A DNA stretch of 47,927 nucleotides. Source: Acidobacteriota bacterium (GTDB lineage: Bacteria; Acidobacteriota; Terriglobia; UBA7540). The stretch is from positions 1 to 47,927 of the forward strand of contig QHZN01000094.1 of NCBI GenBank assembly GCA_003225365.1, given 5' to 3'. This document shows positions 35,918 through 45,900 of the stretch, piece by piece; within the stretch, counting starts at the first letter, position 1, and every line of letters begins with the position of its first letter. The position numbers were made by a program, and so were the translations under genes. A model generated the notes under the pieces. That model saw only the letters and a program-made list of their open reading frames with translations, was not told where the DNA came from and searched no databases.

Positions 35918-38900
35918 TCACTTGAACCTTCGACGAAACCTCAGCTCCAGGCCGAAGATGCCGTTCTGGTCTCGAATGCCGACCAGCGAAATGTTCTCGC
36001 TCAGCCCCCACTCGAACTGGATGGTGCGCTGCTGTGAGGTGGCAGTATTGGTGATGTAGGTCAAGGTCAGGTTCCGCGTGACTTCCTGCTCGACGGTGAT
36101 GCGCGCGCCGGAGGTGGTGGTGGGCCCGCCGACGTTGGGGTCCACCTTCACCCGGCTCACGCCGAAGAGGCGCTGGAGGCGGCCCGTCATCTGGCTGGAG
36201 AGAGCCTCAGAAAGCAGCGCGCTCGCGCCCACCGCCTGGAGTTGTTCGCTTCGGGCCGTGGTGGTTCCGGTTTCTCCGCGGACGTAGCCGAGCGCGAGCA
36301 GGGACAGGATATCGCCGACCGCGAGGGGCGGATCCGAGCGGTAGGCGAATTTGATCTGGTCGAGCGGGCCCGTGAGGTCGAGCGTCACGTCGTAGTGCTC
36401 GACGCGGGTGGTTGCTTCGAGGTCAAGCACCGGCTTAGTCCTTAAAGGATTCGCCATGGTGATGTCACCGCGGGCGAGTTGATAACGGTTGCCGCGGACC
36501 ACGGTTTCGCCGCTCAGAATGTGAACGGCGCCGACTTCTACCGGCCGCGCGAGCGTTCCCTGAAGGCGCAAATCGAGATTGAGGGTAAGTCGAAAGTCGT
36601 TGGTCTCCAGGCGCACCGCAGGGGCCGAGGAGACGTCCACGCCGAGCCGAATGTTGGCCGCAAGCGGCGACGAGACGCCTTCCGGTGCGGCTGCGAGAGC
36701 GCTCGACCTTTCGGACATGAGCGTGAGAACGTTAAAGTTTTCACTCGCGAACATCTGGCGGACTCGGATTTGGCCGGTCAATCCCCCGCCTTCGGGGGTT
36801 GCCGCCAAGCGCAGGTCGCCTGCGAGGAGCGACGTGAAATCGAACGGATAGCGCACGCGCACGCCGTCCAGCGAGGCGCGAACGTCAACCCGAGGCCTCT
36901 CGGCGAATGTGGCAAACCCAGAAATGGCGATGAGGCCGCCGCCGCTCCGCCCGCGGAGCGCCGTCGCAGTGGCTCGATCGCCCTGCAATTCAATGGGGCC
37001 GTTGAGGTCCGCAACACGGAAGGGAAGATTGCCATAACTCAAGCTCAACCCTTCGACGTCGAGCCGGCCGTGAACGAGCGGCTCCGCGGGGCTGCCGGTC
37101 ACGTGGAGCGCCAGGCGCGAAAGGCCGGTCGCCTGGAGCTGGCGGTCATACAGATCGAGCAGCTTCGCGTCCGCGCGCCCGTTCGCCGTGAGGTCGAGCG
37201 ACGACGGTTGGCCAAATTCGACCGCCCCCGCGACTTCGAGCGCCGTGGACGGGCCGAGCATCTGGAACCGTCCGATCGAGAGTTTCGGATACGCAAAGCT
37301 CGCGTCGAAGGGCTGGGCATTCGACCAGGTAAGGTCGGCCACATGAACCGCGAGCTTCTCCACGTGGCCCTCGGCTTGGACCTCGCCGAGCCTCGCGAGC
37401 GGCCCCCGGGCGCGGAACGATCCGCCGACGGTAACTTGCGCGTTGAAGCGGCCATTGAGGAATGAGCGAATCCAGGGCGCGGCCTCGAAACCGGAAAAAT
37501 CGCCGCTGAGATCCACGGGCCAATCGCCGCGCGTTTTGGCCTCGGCTTTCACCGTAAGCGCGCCCCCGGCTCCCTGGCTTCGGCCTGTCAAGCGCAATTC
37601 ATCGCCCTCCCAGTCGAGCTGCCCGCTCAGGTCGCCGATGGGCGAGCCTTGGAGCTCGAAAGCATCGAGCTTCCAATTCGCGGAAAGCTTCAAATCCGGC
37701 AGCACTCCTCCGCCTTGAACGTCGAAGCTCGCCAACCCTCGAACCGCCGGCGCCGACGGACTCCGCGGCTTCGGCAGGCCGGGAAAATTGATTTCGGCGA
37801 GCGAAAAATTCCGCCCCTGAAGGGTCGCAGTCACCGCGCGTGTGGCGAAGTTGTAGCTCGCGAAGCCAGATACGTTGCCGTGCCCGACAAGGAAGCGCAG
37901 GTTTTCAAGGTGCAGTTCTGAGGGTGCGATTCGAACCGCCGCCGACAAGGAGTCGAAGCGCACGCGGCCGAGCGCTCCCTGATTGATCTCGATCCCGCCT
38001 TCTCCGGTGAGGTTCGATGCGGGGCCCGAAAGGTCGAGGCGGCCTGTGAGCGGCCCCGAAACCGGCCAAGACAAACCCAGGGCGTTTCTCAGGTCGTCGA
38101 GCTCCGCGCCTTCCATCCGCAATTGCACATTGACGGGCTCGGCCGGGTCCCAGGTCCAATTTCTTAAAGGTGTCTCGACCTGAAGGCCCACTCCGCTCGC
38201 GGCGGCCTTCAACCGTCCGTCGTGCACCTGGAAGAGGCCGGGTCGCGCTAACAATTCTCCGCCGAAGGCGTCCCAGCGCGTTCCGGAAAACTGACATTCT
38301 CCCGCCTCCAGCCGCCCGCGCAGCCCGCGACCTCCCGGGGGCCCTGAACAAGTCCCGAGTCGGCGGTGGAAACCTCCACAGCCAGCCTCGCGGCGGCATC
38401 ATTAAGCTTTCCGTGCATCTCAATTCGACTTTGCGGCGTCTCGATAGTCGCGGCCGTGATTTCGAGCCCGAGGCTCCGGTTGAATGTCGCCGTCCCGCGG
38501 GTGAAGCCAGAGGCCGGGATCAAGCCAGGCGCAGCAGAGGCATTGGGGCGAAGTTGGAGGTTGAATATGGATTGGAGGCGCTCGAAGTTTCCGCTCCAAG
38601 TGGTCTCACTCGTACCGCTAATTTGCGCTCCGAAGCGCGAGAATCGCCGCCAAGGCCGGAAGCCGCGGAAAGCGCCCAGGGTCGCCGGGAGGTCGAGCCC
38701 TTCCATGCGCGTTCGAACCCGAAAGTCAGCTTTGCCGGCGCCCAGCCTCGCTTCGGCGTCACCGATGATACGTCCCCCGAGTGTTGAAAGATTTAGATTC
38801 GACACTTTGGCTCTTTGTGCGTCGGCAAAATACTCGGCCGAAAAGTCCATTCGGCCGGGATTGACTGGCAGGTCTTTGGGGACCAGTCGCCGGGCGCGCA

Positions 38901-39807
38901 CTCGGCCCGAGGAGGTCCACCTGTCGGGTTGATATTGCGCCTGCCCTTCCAGAGTGATCTCCCCGCTTTCGACGCCCGTGAAGCGGAAATATTTTGCCAA
39001 CTCCATTGCATCGCCATTCACCCGAAAGGTGGCCGTGGCCTGGATGTCCGGGAGGAGGCTTGCGTCGAGAGAACCCTGGCCGGACAGCCCGGTCGACCGC
39101 CAAACCAACGACGTGATCTTGGCGCTGGTTCGAGCCAGTTCAAATTGCCCTGTAAGCGTGCTGGGCGGCAGCGCCCAGTGTGGCGCCTGAACGCTCAGGG
39201 CCGAACAAGCGAAATTGCCGAGATAGCGGGGCCCGCTGCTCAGACGCAGATTGAGGCCGGCGTCTTTAGCGGCGGCGTCGAAGAGGGTTTTCCGATTGTT
39301 CCAAAAGAGGTCCGTGTGCGCGAAGACGAGGTCGTGGATGGATAACTCGACGAGTTCGTTCAGCGCCACGCTCCCCTGAATTGGAGCCTGAGGGGTTGGC
39401 AGGTTCGTCAAGCCCGCGGGATCCGTTGTCAGGTGAATCTCGGCGCTCCGCCATTGCAGGCGCCGCAAGACTATGCGCCGGCGGATAAGCGTCGCGGGGC
39501 TGATTTCTACCTCGACGCGCTCGGCCGCAAAGAGGGGCGGCCCGCCCGCCGCTTCCTTGCCGTGGACGATCAATTCGCGGATTCGCACCTGGAGAATGAG
39601 CGGGCGGAATGCGAAGCCACTCAACTCAACCCGTCCGCCGGTGACGTCTTCGAGGCCGCGAACCATGCGCTCCTCGAGCCGGTGGCGGAACCACGCGGAG
39701 CTCAGGATGATGTATGCTGCGCCCGCAAGCGCCACCAGCGCGCAGGCGGCGTATATCGGCACCCGCACCGGATGCCATCGTCTCGGGGTTCGGCTGCGCT
39801 CGCTCAT
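35918..39807 (-). pseudogene. tamB: TamB-like translocation/assembly protein, split by a one-base frameshift
   Basis: A large periplasm-spanning AsmA/TamB-type protein that acts in outer-membrane assembly or lipid transport. The first part (39807 to about 38340) has an N-terminal membrane anchor (VPIYAACALVALAGAAYII) and repeats of beta-strands; the second (to 35918) has further repeats and the C-terminal DUF490 (TamB) domain ending SLVGIRDQNGIFGLELRFRRRF. In the run of five G at 38337-38341 one base appears to be missing: adding one C on the coding strand restores a continuous frame (QGPPGGRGLRGRLEAGECQ) and a protein of 1296 residues. Sequencing or assembly error is likely. It is the last gene of the bamA-surA-tamB unit; without the repair it yields a truncated product of about 519 residues. 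Confidence 0.88.
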
Positions 39808-39811
39808 GGTG

Positions 39812-40471
39812 TCAGAAAGAGTGAAACACAACCCGGTGGCTCGACTTTAATTCCTCTACCCACTGCGACAGCAGCTTGTCAATTCTCTGTTGGGTCAGGA
39901 TCTCGCGAATCTGGCCCTCGACTTGGGAAAGCGGCGGGAGCGCCCCCGTACCTCGCCGGTTAAATTCCGGCGTGAAAGTGTCGCGATAATACGTCTCGAC
40001 TTCCGACCGCTCGACCGCTGCTTCGGGGCGCAGCCGCCGGTCAATCATCCCCAGCACTTTCTGCTCCGCGACAAGTTCCGCGAGAACTTGCGCCTCGTCC
40101 ATGCCGAGCGAGTGGAGCGCAACCTGGTAAGCTTCCGGCGTCGAAAACCGCTTCCGGGTTTCTTCCAATTGTTTGCGCGCGCGGGCGGCGGCTTGCTGGT
40201 CCGCTGCCGGTTCGGCCGCGGCATCTATCGCCAGGAGCTTTCGCTCGACCAGGCGCTCGCGGACCGGCTCGAAAGTCTCGCGGTCGGGGGGGTCTGCGGG
40301 CATTTGGCCATTGAGATACCGTTCCAGCCGGAACTCATGATTGACGTCGCTCGCGTCAACCGCCTCGTCATCGATGGAGGCGACGACGCGGTCCAGGGTT
40401 TCTCGCGAGGCTTCGCCGCGCCCTGGCGCACGCGGGCTCTGGCCGAGGACAAGCCCCCCGCCCGACATCAC
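39812..40471 (-). CDS. SurA-like periplasmic chaperone without PPIase domain
   Basis: About 220 residues resembling the SurA N-terminal domain: LDRVVASIDDEAVDASDVNHEFRLERYL, VRERLVERKLLAIDA, LGMDEAQVLAELVAEQKVLGMIDRRL, and a C-terminal helix ending EGQIREILTQQRIDKLLSQW. The central peptidyl-prolyl isomerase (parvulin) domain is lacking. The start is doubtful: GTG at 40471 or ATG at 40468 leaves only a stub of a signal peptide, while the same frame reads LTPLLAWAVMSGGGLVLGQS upstream, a good signal sequence that would need a CTG start at 40495 overlapping the bamA stop. Located between a BamA-like and a TamB-like gene, it probably escorts outer-membrane proteins. Confidence 0.75.
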   Translation of the reverse strand: MMSGGGLVLGQSPRAPGRGEASRETLDRVVASIDDEAVDASDVNHEFRLERYLNGQMPADPPDRETFEPVRERLVERKLLAIDAAAEPAADQQAAARARKQLEETRKRFSTPEAYQVALHSLGMDEAQVLAELVAEQKVLGMIDRRLRPEAAVERSEVETYYRDTFTPEFNRRGTGALPPLSQVEGQIREILTQQRIDKLLSQWVEELKSSHRVVFHSF

Positions 40472-40491
40472 AGCCCACGCCAGAAGCGGGG

Positions 40492-43461
40492 TCAGAACGT
40501 CTGCCCGATACCGATGAAGACTTGAAAGCGCGGTAATCGCAGAACCTCCAGGCCGTTCGTGCCGACCACCTGATAGCGAGGTGGGTTGAGGCCGTACCCC
40601 GCGTCAAACCGCAACGGCCCGACGGGCGTCTTGTATCGAAAGCCGAGCCCGATCGCATGCACCGTGTAGTCGAGGTCAGTCGGAGAATTTTGGGTCACCT
40701 TGAGCAGTTTCATCCGATGAATTGTGGAATAAACGTTCCCGGCATCGTGGAACGCGACGAGCCCGAACCTTCCGGCGGCGAATGGCGCGCGGAGCTCGAA
40801 GGAGTTGAAAAACAGGGCGTTGCCGCCCAGAGGGAATCCCGTCTGGGGGTCGCGCGGGCCCGCCTGATTGATGGAAAATCCGCGATGGGACTCGCTGCCG
40901 CCCATAAAGAGGCGCTCGGGCAGCGGGATCAGCGTGGCAGGCCCCGATTTTCCGTAGGGGGATTCAATGGCGAAACGCGTGTCGCGGGCGAAGAGGAGAT
41001 GAGGCCCCAGGCGGTAATAGGTTGCGTTCTGAGCCGAGACTCGCAGGAAATTTGCCTGGGAGCCATAAACGTCCGACGAGATGCCGGCGTCAACGAGCGA
41101 GTACGACCCTCGCGTGGCGTCGGCCGGATTGTCGCGGTGGTCATTGATGTAGCTGCCGCTGAACATTGCCACGCGCGCCGGCCGGCTAAGGAGCGGAATT
41201 TCTTCGGGCGAGATCTTGAGTGTGGAAGGGTCCACCAGAACGTGGCGGAAACTGAACCGGCCGAATAGCAAGGCCGCCGGGCTGTAACGCTTCTCCAGGC
41301 TTATGGAAGCTTCCGCTCGCTCTGCGGCGAAGGTCAGCACGTCCCGGCTCTTGTCAAACAGGCTCGAGAAGCGCAGGTTCAAATCGCTATGCGCGGCCAA
41401 GTGGGGGATGGAATAAACCAGAGAGGCCCCTTTGTCGAGCGTCGAAAAACGGCCACTGAAGTTAAGGGTTTGGGCACGCCCGTCCACATTGAGGCGTGAC
41501 ACATTGAGAGAGAGCCTGGGGCTGGACTTGTATTGTCCCTGGGGCTGGTTGCCACCCAAGCGCTGAACGTCTATGCCGCCGCCATAACCGAGCGTCCACC
41601 GCCGCGCCTCCTCAACTCGCACCAGAACCGTCCTCCCGGTGGGGGCGAGGCTTTCCGGGTCTTGCGGGGCGACCTGGACCTGGTTGAAGACGCCGAGGTC
41701 GTAAAGGCGGCGCTCGGACTCGAGAGCGTCCGTTTGGCTGAAGGCTTGGTTGGGTGCGACGGCGAGCTCGCGGCGAATGATGCCGGGCCGCGTATGCCCG
41801 TAACCCATTACCACAATCTGTCGCACCATCTCCTTTACCCCTGGGCGTATCAGAAACAGAATGTCTCTTTGGTGCGGTTCCGGGCCGGGCGATTCGCTCC
41901 ATTGGACACTCGCGCGGACATAACCGCCGTCACTCAGGTAGGCGAAGACGGCGTCACGGTCGGTTTCGAGGCGCGCGGGCGAGTACGGGGTGCCTTGTCT
42001 CGAGAGCAGAATAGCGAGAATCTCCTTTTCCGTCCGGCCCGTTACGCCGGTGACGGTCAACTGGTGGATGGTGGTGAGCGGGCCTTCGGCAATGTCAAAC
42101 GTTACGAAGAGCCGGTCGGTCACGCCCTGGAAGTTCGTTTCGAGTTTTGGCGAGATGACGACGTCCAGAAACCCGCGGGACTTGTAAAGCGATTCGAGCG
42201 ACGCCGTATCACGCGCCAGCATATCGCGGCTGAAGGTGCCGGGATCGCGGAAAAAACTCTTGGGTTGAAGGGTCAGGATCGAAAAAAGCTCCTTGTCGGT
42301 AAAGGCCTGATTTCCCCGGAAAGCGAAGCCCGCGAATTCGCCTTGGGAGTCGCGCGCGACCTTGTAGGTGATGTCCACTTCCGAGGGCGCAGGGCGCTCG
42401 CGGCGGTCTGCCTGAATGCTCACGGAGTAATAGCCCTGGCGTTCGAAATAGTCCACCAGGTTTAGGCGGCCGCGTTGGACGGCGAATTCGTCCGTCACGC
42501 CTTCGCTCATCATGGGAAGCAGGTCGCGCTGCCGGGCGGCGGGCACGCTCGCCCCTCTGAGGCGCACGCGCACCAGCGGTCCGGCCTCAGCGCGCACAAC
42601 AAGCTGTTCGGTGTTTTTGGCGGCGTTGTAAACACGCTTTTGAACGGAGACGTTGGCCTGAAAGCGCTCGCGCTTTTGATAGAACTGGTGGATGCGGAAG
42701 AGGCCTTGCTCGAGCCGAGCGGAGGTCAGGTGCAGGCCCGGGCGCCAACCGGCAGCTTCGCCGAGTCGCGCGGGCGCATAAACCGTTTGTCCTTCGAATT
42801 GAACGCCTGCGAGGATCGCCGGCGGCCCCGAGACAACCGAAAACGTTACATCGGCTTCGGCGTTATCTGCGTGCTCGACGACGTGGGGTTGGACCTTCGC
42901 ACGGTAGTACCCGTTGTCCGCGAACGTGCCCTTCAGGCGCTCGACCGCACTGGCAAGTTGGTCATCGGTGAGGGGCAGGCCCAGGCCGAGACGAGCCGCC
43001 GCCGCGAGCGTCCTCGGGTCCTGCCCGCCGAGCGAGCCCACTACCCGCACAATCCCGACAAAGAATTGGGCGCGGCCGACGAAAACCAACCGAACGCCGT
43101 TCGCTTCCGGCTCGGCCTCCGCACGAAGGTCGCGAAATCGCCCGGTGGCATAAAGGCGCTTCAGGCTTTCGGCCACCTTGCCGGCGTCCAAGGGTTCCCC
43201 GACCAACTGGGTGATTTGGTCTCGAAAGTCTTCGGAACGAAAAGTCGACTCGGGTTCGATGCGGATTTGGGCCACCGTCTTCCCCCAAAAAAACGAGGGT
43301 GGGGAAACCTGCGCCGACACCGGCGCAACCATCAGTGCAATGATGGCGAGCGGGGCCAGGATCCGCCCCTTAAGCGCTTGGGATACCAGAAGGAAACGTC
43401 GCCCGCGGGCGGGTCGCGGGATGTGGCCGTTCAGGGCAGCTTGTCGCGTGTCATAAGCCAA
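40492..43461 (-). CDS. BamA/TamA-family outer-membrane assembly protein
   Basis: A 989-residue Omp85-superfamily protein: signal sequence (LAPLAIIALMVAPVSAQ), a long series of POTRA repeats (for example IRIEPESTFRSEDFRDQITQLVGEPLD; VQFEGQTVYAPARLGEAAGW; FAFRGNQAFTDKELFSIL; VVMGYGHTRPGIIRREL), and a C-terminal 16-strand barrel (LNVSRLNVDGRAQTLNFSGRF onward) containing the RLFMGGSESHRGF version of the VRGF/Y lid-lock motif, and ending RLPRFQVFIGIGQTF. The number of POTRA domains clearly exceeds BamA's five by eye. Start TTG at 43461 is uncertain, as no good ribosome binding site is visible. It is followed by SurA-like and TamB-like genes, so TamA- or BamA-type function remains open. Confidence 0.9.
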   Translation of the reverse strand: MAYDTRQAALNGHIPRPARGRRFLLVSQALKGRILAPLAIIALMVAPVSAQVSPPSFFWGKTVAQIRIEPESTFRSEDFRDQITQLVGEPLDAGKVAESLKRLYATGRFRDLRAEAEPEANGVRLVFVGRAQFFVGIVRVVGSLGGQDPRTLAAAARLGLGLPLTDDQLASAVERLKGTFADNGYYRAKVQPHVVEHADNAEADVTFSVVSGPPAILAGVQFEGQTVYAPARLGEAAGWRPGLHLTSARLEQGLFRIHQFYQKRERFQANVSVQKRVYNAAKNTEQLVVRAEAGPLVRVRLRGASVPAARQRDLLPMMSEGVTDEFAVQRGRLNLVDYFERQGYYSVSIQADRRERPAPSEVDITYKVARDSQGEFAGFAFRGNQAFTDKELFSILTLQPKSFFRDPGTFSRDMLARDTASLESLYKSRGFLDVVISPKLETNFQGVTDRLFVTFDIAEGPLTTIHQLTVTGVTGRTEKEILAILLSRQGTPYSPARLETDRDAVFAYLSDGGYVRASVQWSESPGPEPHQRDILFLIRPGVKEMVRQIVVMGYGHTRPGIIRRELAVAPNQAFSQTDALESERRLYDLGVFNQVQVAPQDPESLAPTGRTVLVRVEEARRWTLGYGGGIDVQRLGGNQPQGQYKSSPRLSLNVSRLNVDGRAQTLNFSGRFSTLDKGASLVYSIPHLAAHSDLNLRFSSLFDKSRDVLTFAAERAEASISLEKRYSPAALLFGRFSFRHVLVDPSTLKISPEEIPLLSRPARVAMFSGSYINDHRDNPADATRGSYSLVDAGISSDVYGSQANFLRVSAQNATYYRLGPHLLFARDTRFAIESPYGKSGPATLIPLPERLFMGGSESHRGFSINQAGPRDPQTGFPLGGNALFFNSFELRAPFAAGRFGLVAFHDAGNVYSTIHRMKLLKVTQNSPTDLDYTVHAIGLGFRYKTPVGPLRFDAGYGLNPPRYQVVGTNGLEVLRLPRFQVFIGIGQTF

Positions 43462-43637
43462 GAGATTTCGGAAATACCCCCGGGCGCAATGGAATCTCGC
43501 CGGAACGGTTTTCCATTATACGTTGCTTCCGCCGCTCCAGGCAGCGGCTTGAATGTGCATAGGAATCCTGAACCGCCCGCGGCCAAAACGGTTCGATGGG
43601 GATAAATGGTGCGGGGATGTCACGGGGAGAAAGTGGG

Positions 43638-44411
43638 TCAGATTTCGACCACGCGAACCAGGCCGGGAAGCCATTGGGCGAGCCGGTTTTCTTTTGGGAA
43701 GCCCTGGCCGAGGTGCTGGCGGAAGCCCTCCGCAAGCGCAACGCCCGCGGCGCGCCCGGCGCTTTCGGCCATTTGGCGTTGCACTTCGAGCGGGTCCTGG
43801 ATGTCTTGCTGTGCCCGCAGGAATGCGCGCTGGCTTTCGTGGCAGGCGAGCATCTCGGCCTTTCGCGCGAACGTAGCCGAGATGTCCACGAAGATGCGCG
43901 AGGGAATGTCCGTGCCCAGTATGTCGCGCCCCCCGAACGCGGCGGCGTAATAAAGGTGCGGGACGGCTCTGAGCGGCTTCGCCGCCCTTGGCGCGCCGGT
44001 CCGGAAGTTTGGCGCCATCGCGCCGAAACATGCGGTCTGGGCGAGGCGGCTTGTCGTCTCATGGTCCACCATGTAGTCCACGGGCGAATGGGTCACGACC
44101 AAATCGGCCTCGGTGCTACGCACCAGTTCCATGACCTTCCGCAGACTCGAAAGTTCATAGAACACCGCAAGGTCTTTTTCTTCGAGACAGGAGTAGGCGG
44201 CGCCGATAAGGCTGGAGGCGCGCCCGGCTTCCGCCTTTCGGCGGCGGGTGATTTTCGAGGGAGAAAGGGAAGTGCTGCCGCAATCCCCCGCGGTCATGGT
44301 GGAGATGTGAATCTTCGCACCGCGCGCGGCAAGAAGTGCGAGCGTCCCGGCCGAAAGGAATTCGGCGTCGTCAGGGTGCGCGAAGAGGGCGAGGACCCGC
44401 ATCGCGTTCAT
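43638..44411 (-). CDS. PIG-L/LmbE-family deacetylase
   Basis: A zinc-dependent N-acetylglucosaminyl-type deacetylase of 257 residues. The AHPDDAE motif (residues 11-17; H12, D15) and the third ligand H117 in DYMVDHETT are present, with GDCGS between. Such enzymes deacetylate sugar or thiol-sugar conjugates; the substrate here is unknown. The start overlaps the stop of the DUF2911 gene by four bases, so they form one unit. The 43462-43637 gap after it shows nothing further. Confidence 0.9.
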   Translation of the reverse strand: MNAMRVLALFAHPDDAEFLSAGTLALLAARGAKIHISTMTAGDCGSTSLSPSKITRRRKAEAGRASSLIGAAYSCLEEKDLAVFYELSSLRKVMELVRSTEADLVVTHSPVDYMVDHETTSRLAQTACFGAMAPNFRTGAPRAAKPLRAVPHLYYAAAFGGRDILGTDIPSRIFVDISATFARKAEMLACHESQRAFLRAQQDIQDPLEVQRQMAESAGRAAGVALAEGFRQHLGQGFPKENRLAQWLPGLVRVVEI

Positions 44412-44932
44412 TCGGCGGATTTGAACGCCGCCTCCAGGCGCGACGTCCCCCAGGCAATATCGATCACCCCGCCCCCGTCCTTACCCGCGACGGTGATGGT
44501 CAGAAGCTCGGTCGAGTCCGGCGACTCCTGGGTTTGCATAGGGACTTCGGCCAGGCGCGCGGCGGGGTCCTGTTGGAATTCGCGTGCCGTCTTGCTCGAC
44601 ACAATCAGCACCCAATGTCCGGGCGAATCGAGCCGGGCCAGCAGGATGTGCTTGCCTTTGGGCACGCGTGTCCCGCCAAAGTCGAGGTCGTGGTCGGAGG
44701 CGATGAGGGTTGGGAAGTCCGCGCCCAGACGCCAAATCTGGCCTGGGGTGATCTGTTTCAGCATGTCGCGGCCCTTAAGCGACGGCCGGCCGTAAGAAAT
44801 CCAGACGGTGGTGATGCCAATAGTCGCCTTCGCTTCGCCCTTTTCGTTGCCGTGGGCGTCGAGGCGCGAGGCGGCGAAAATCAAAAGACCCAGCCCCATC
44901 GAGCTTGCCAACATTAATCTTGTTCGAGCCAT
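44408..44932 (-). CDS. DUF2911-family secreted protein
   Basis: A 174-residue protein with a signal peptide (MARTRLMLASSMGLGLLIFA, cleaved near LDAHG). The DUF2911 pattern is clear: TVWISYGRPSLKGRD, GQIWRLGADFPTLI, TRVPKGKHILLARLDSPGHWVLI. Function unknown; members occur widely in Bacteroidota and Acidobacteriota. The start at 44932 is chosen for the signal peptide; an ATG 16 codons upstream is in frame. Co-transcribed with the PIG-L gene. Confidence 0.85.
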   Translation of the reverse strand: MARTRLMLASSMGLGLLIFAASRLDAHGNEKGEAKATIGITTVWISYGRPSLKGRDMLKQITPGQIWRLGADFPTLIASDHDLDFGGTRVPKGKHILLARLDSPGHWVLIVSSKTAREFQQDPAARLAEVPMQTQESPDSTELLTITVAGKDGGGVIDIAWGTSRLEAAFKSAE

Positions 44933-44963
44933 GCTGGAAACCTCCGCTTTGAAAATTTCCCGG

Positions 44964-45896
44964 TTAGGGATTTGACGCACCGCTTTCGAGCGCCGCGGAA
45001 ATCGCCCGGCGAAGCTCGCTCGCCGGTGTATAGCCGATCCAGTGTGCGGCCACCACGCCGCGCCGGTTGATCAGAAACATCGTCGGAAAAATCGAAACTC
45101 CGCCGTAGTCGCTGTCCGCCTGCTTTGACCAATGGAGGACCGGAAAATGAATTTTTTCTTTCTCAATGTACCGCCGGTGGTCGTCGTCGGTGTAGCCGAG
45201 CCCGAGCAAGTGGTCGGCGTTGGCGCCAAGCACGCTCAAGCCGCGCTCAGTCAATTCCCGGTCGAGCGCGGCCAGTTCCGGCGCCTCTTTCATGCACGGC
45301 GGACAGCCCGTAAACCAGACGTAGAGGAGTACGACCTTTCCAGCAAGGTCGCGTGATTTCACCTCTTTACCGTCCAGGGCCTCGAGTTGGAATTCCGGCG
45401 CCGCCTGCCCTTCCCAGCCGCCGAGCTGGCGGTTGAGGATTCGGCCGAATTGAGGATCGTTCTTGATTTGCTCGACGTCCACTCGGGCAATCTCGCGCGT
45501 GCGCGGATCTCGCTCGATGAAGCGTGGCACGCGCGGGTCGGTTTCCATCACGCGTACCAGGATATCAGCCGAGTACCTCGAGTCGAGGTCGAACTGTTCG
45601 GCAACGATCTTCAGCAGGGGTGGGCGCCCGAAACGCTCCTGGTAGTTCACTACGAACAGCGGAATCCGAAAGAAGGCGTTGTAGAGCTTGTTGAGTGCCT
45701 GGCGGTCTTGGGCGGAAGTGAAGACTTTATTGTAGAGGTCGGAGACGACCAGCGGGCGGCCGGGCTGGAGGTGAGCGTTCACATAGGCGAGCACGCGTCG
45801 CTCCGAGTCTCGGTTCGGCGAGACCGCTCGCGCGGGCGTTTCGAACGCGGCGGTCACGACGAGCAAGAGTGAAAGCCTTTGCCAGGCCGGATTCAT
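44964..45896 (-). CDS. TlpA/ResA-like thioredoxin-fold protein
   Basis: A 310-residue exported protein: signal sequence (LSLLLVVTAAFETPARA), a helical N-terminal region of about 140 residues without known homology, then a thioredoxin-fold domain (residues about 160-305) with the active site C198-P-P-C201 in VWFTGCPPCMKEAPEL, and the cis-Pro segment IFPTMFLINRRG. It probably reduces or transfers disulfides outside the cytoplasm. It is 4 bases from the esterase gene and 31 from DUF2911. Confidence 0.88.
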   Translation of the reverse strand: MNPAWQRLSLLLVVTAAFETPARAVSPNRDSERRVLAYVNAHLQPGRPLVVSDLYNKVFTSAQDRQALNKLYNAFFRIPLFVVNYQERFGRPPLLKIVAEQFDLDSRYSADILVRVMETDPRVPRFIERDPRTREIARVDVEQIKNDPQFGRILNRQLGGWEGQAAPEFQLEALDGKEVKSRDLAGKVVLLYVWFTGCPPCMKEAPELAALDRELTERGLSVLGANADHLLGLGYTDDDHRRYIEKEKIHFPVLHWSKQADSDYGGVSIFPTMFLINRRGVVAAHWIGYTPASELRRAISAALESGASNP

Positions 45897-45900
45897 TGCT

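Noticed and set aside
42475-43605. Plus-strand frame opposite the bamA-like gene
   Set aside because: The minus strand has signal peptide, POTRA repeats and barrel; the plus frame has no recognisable features.
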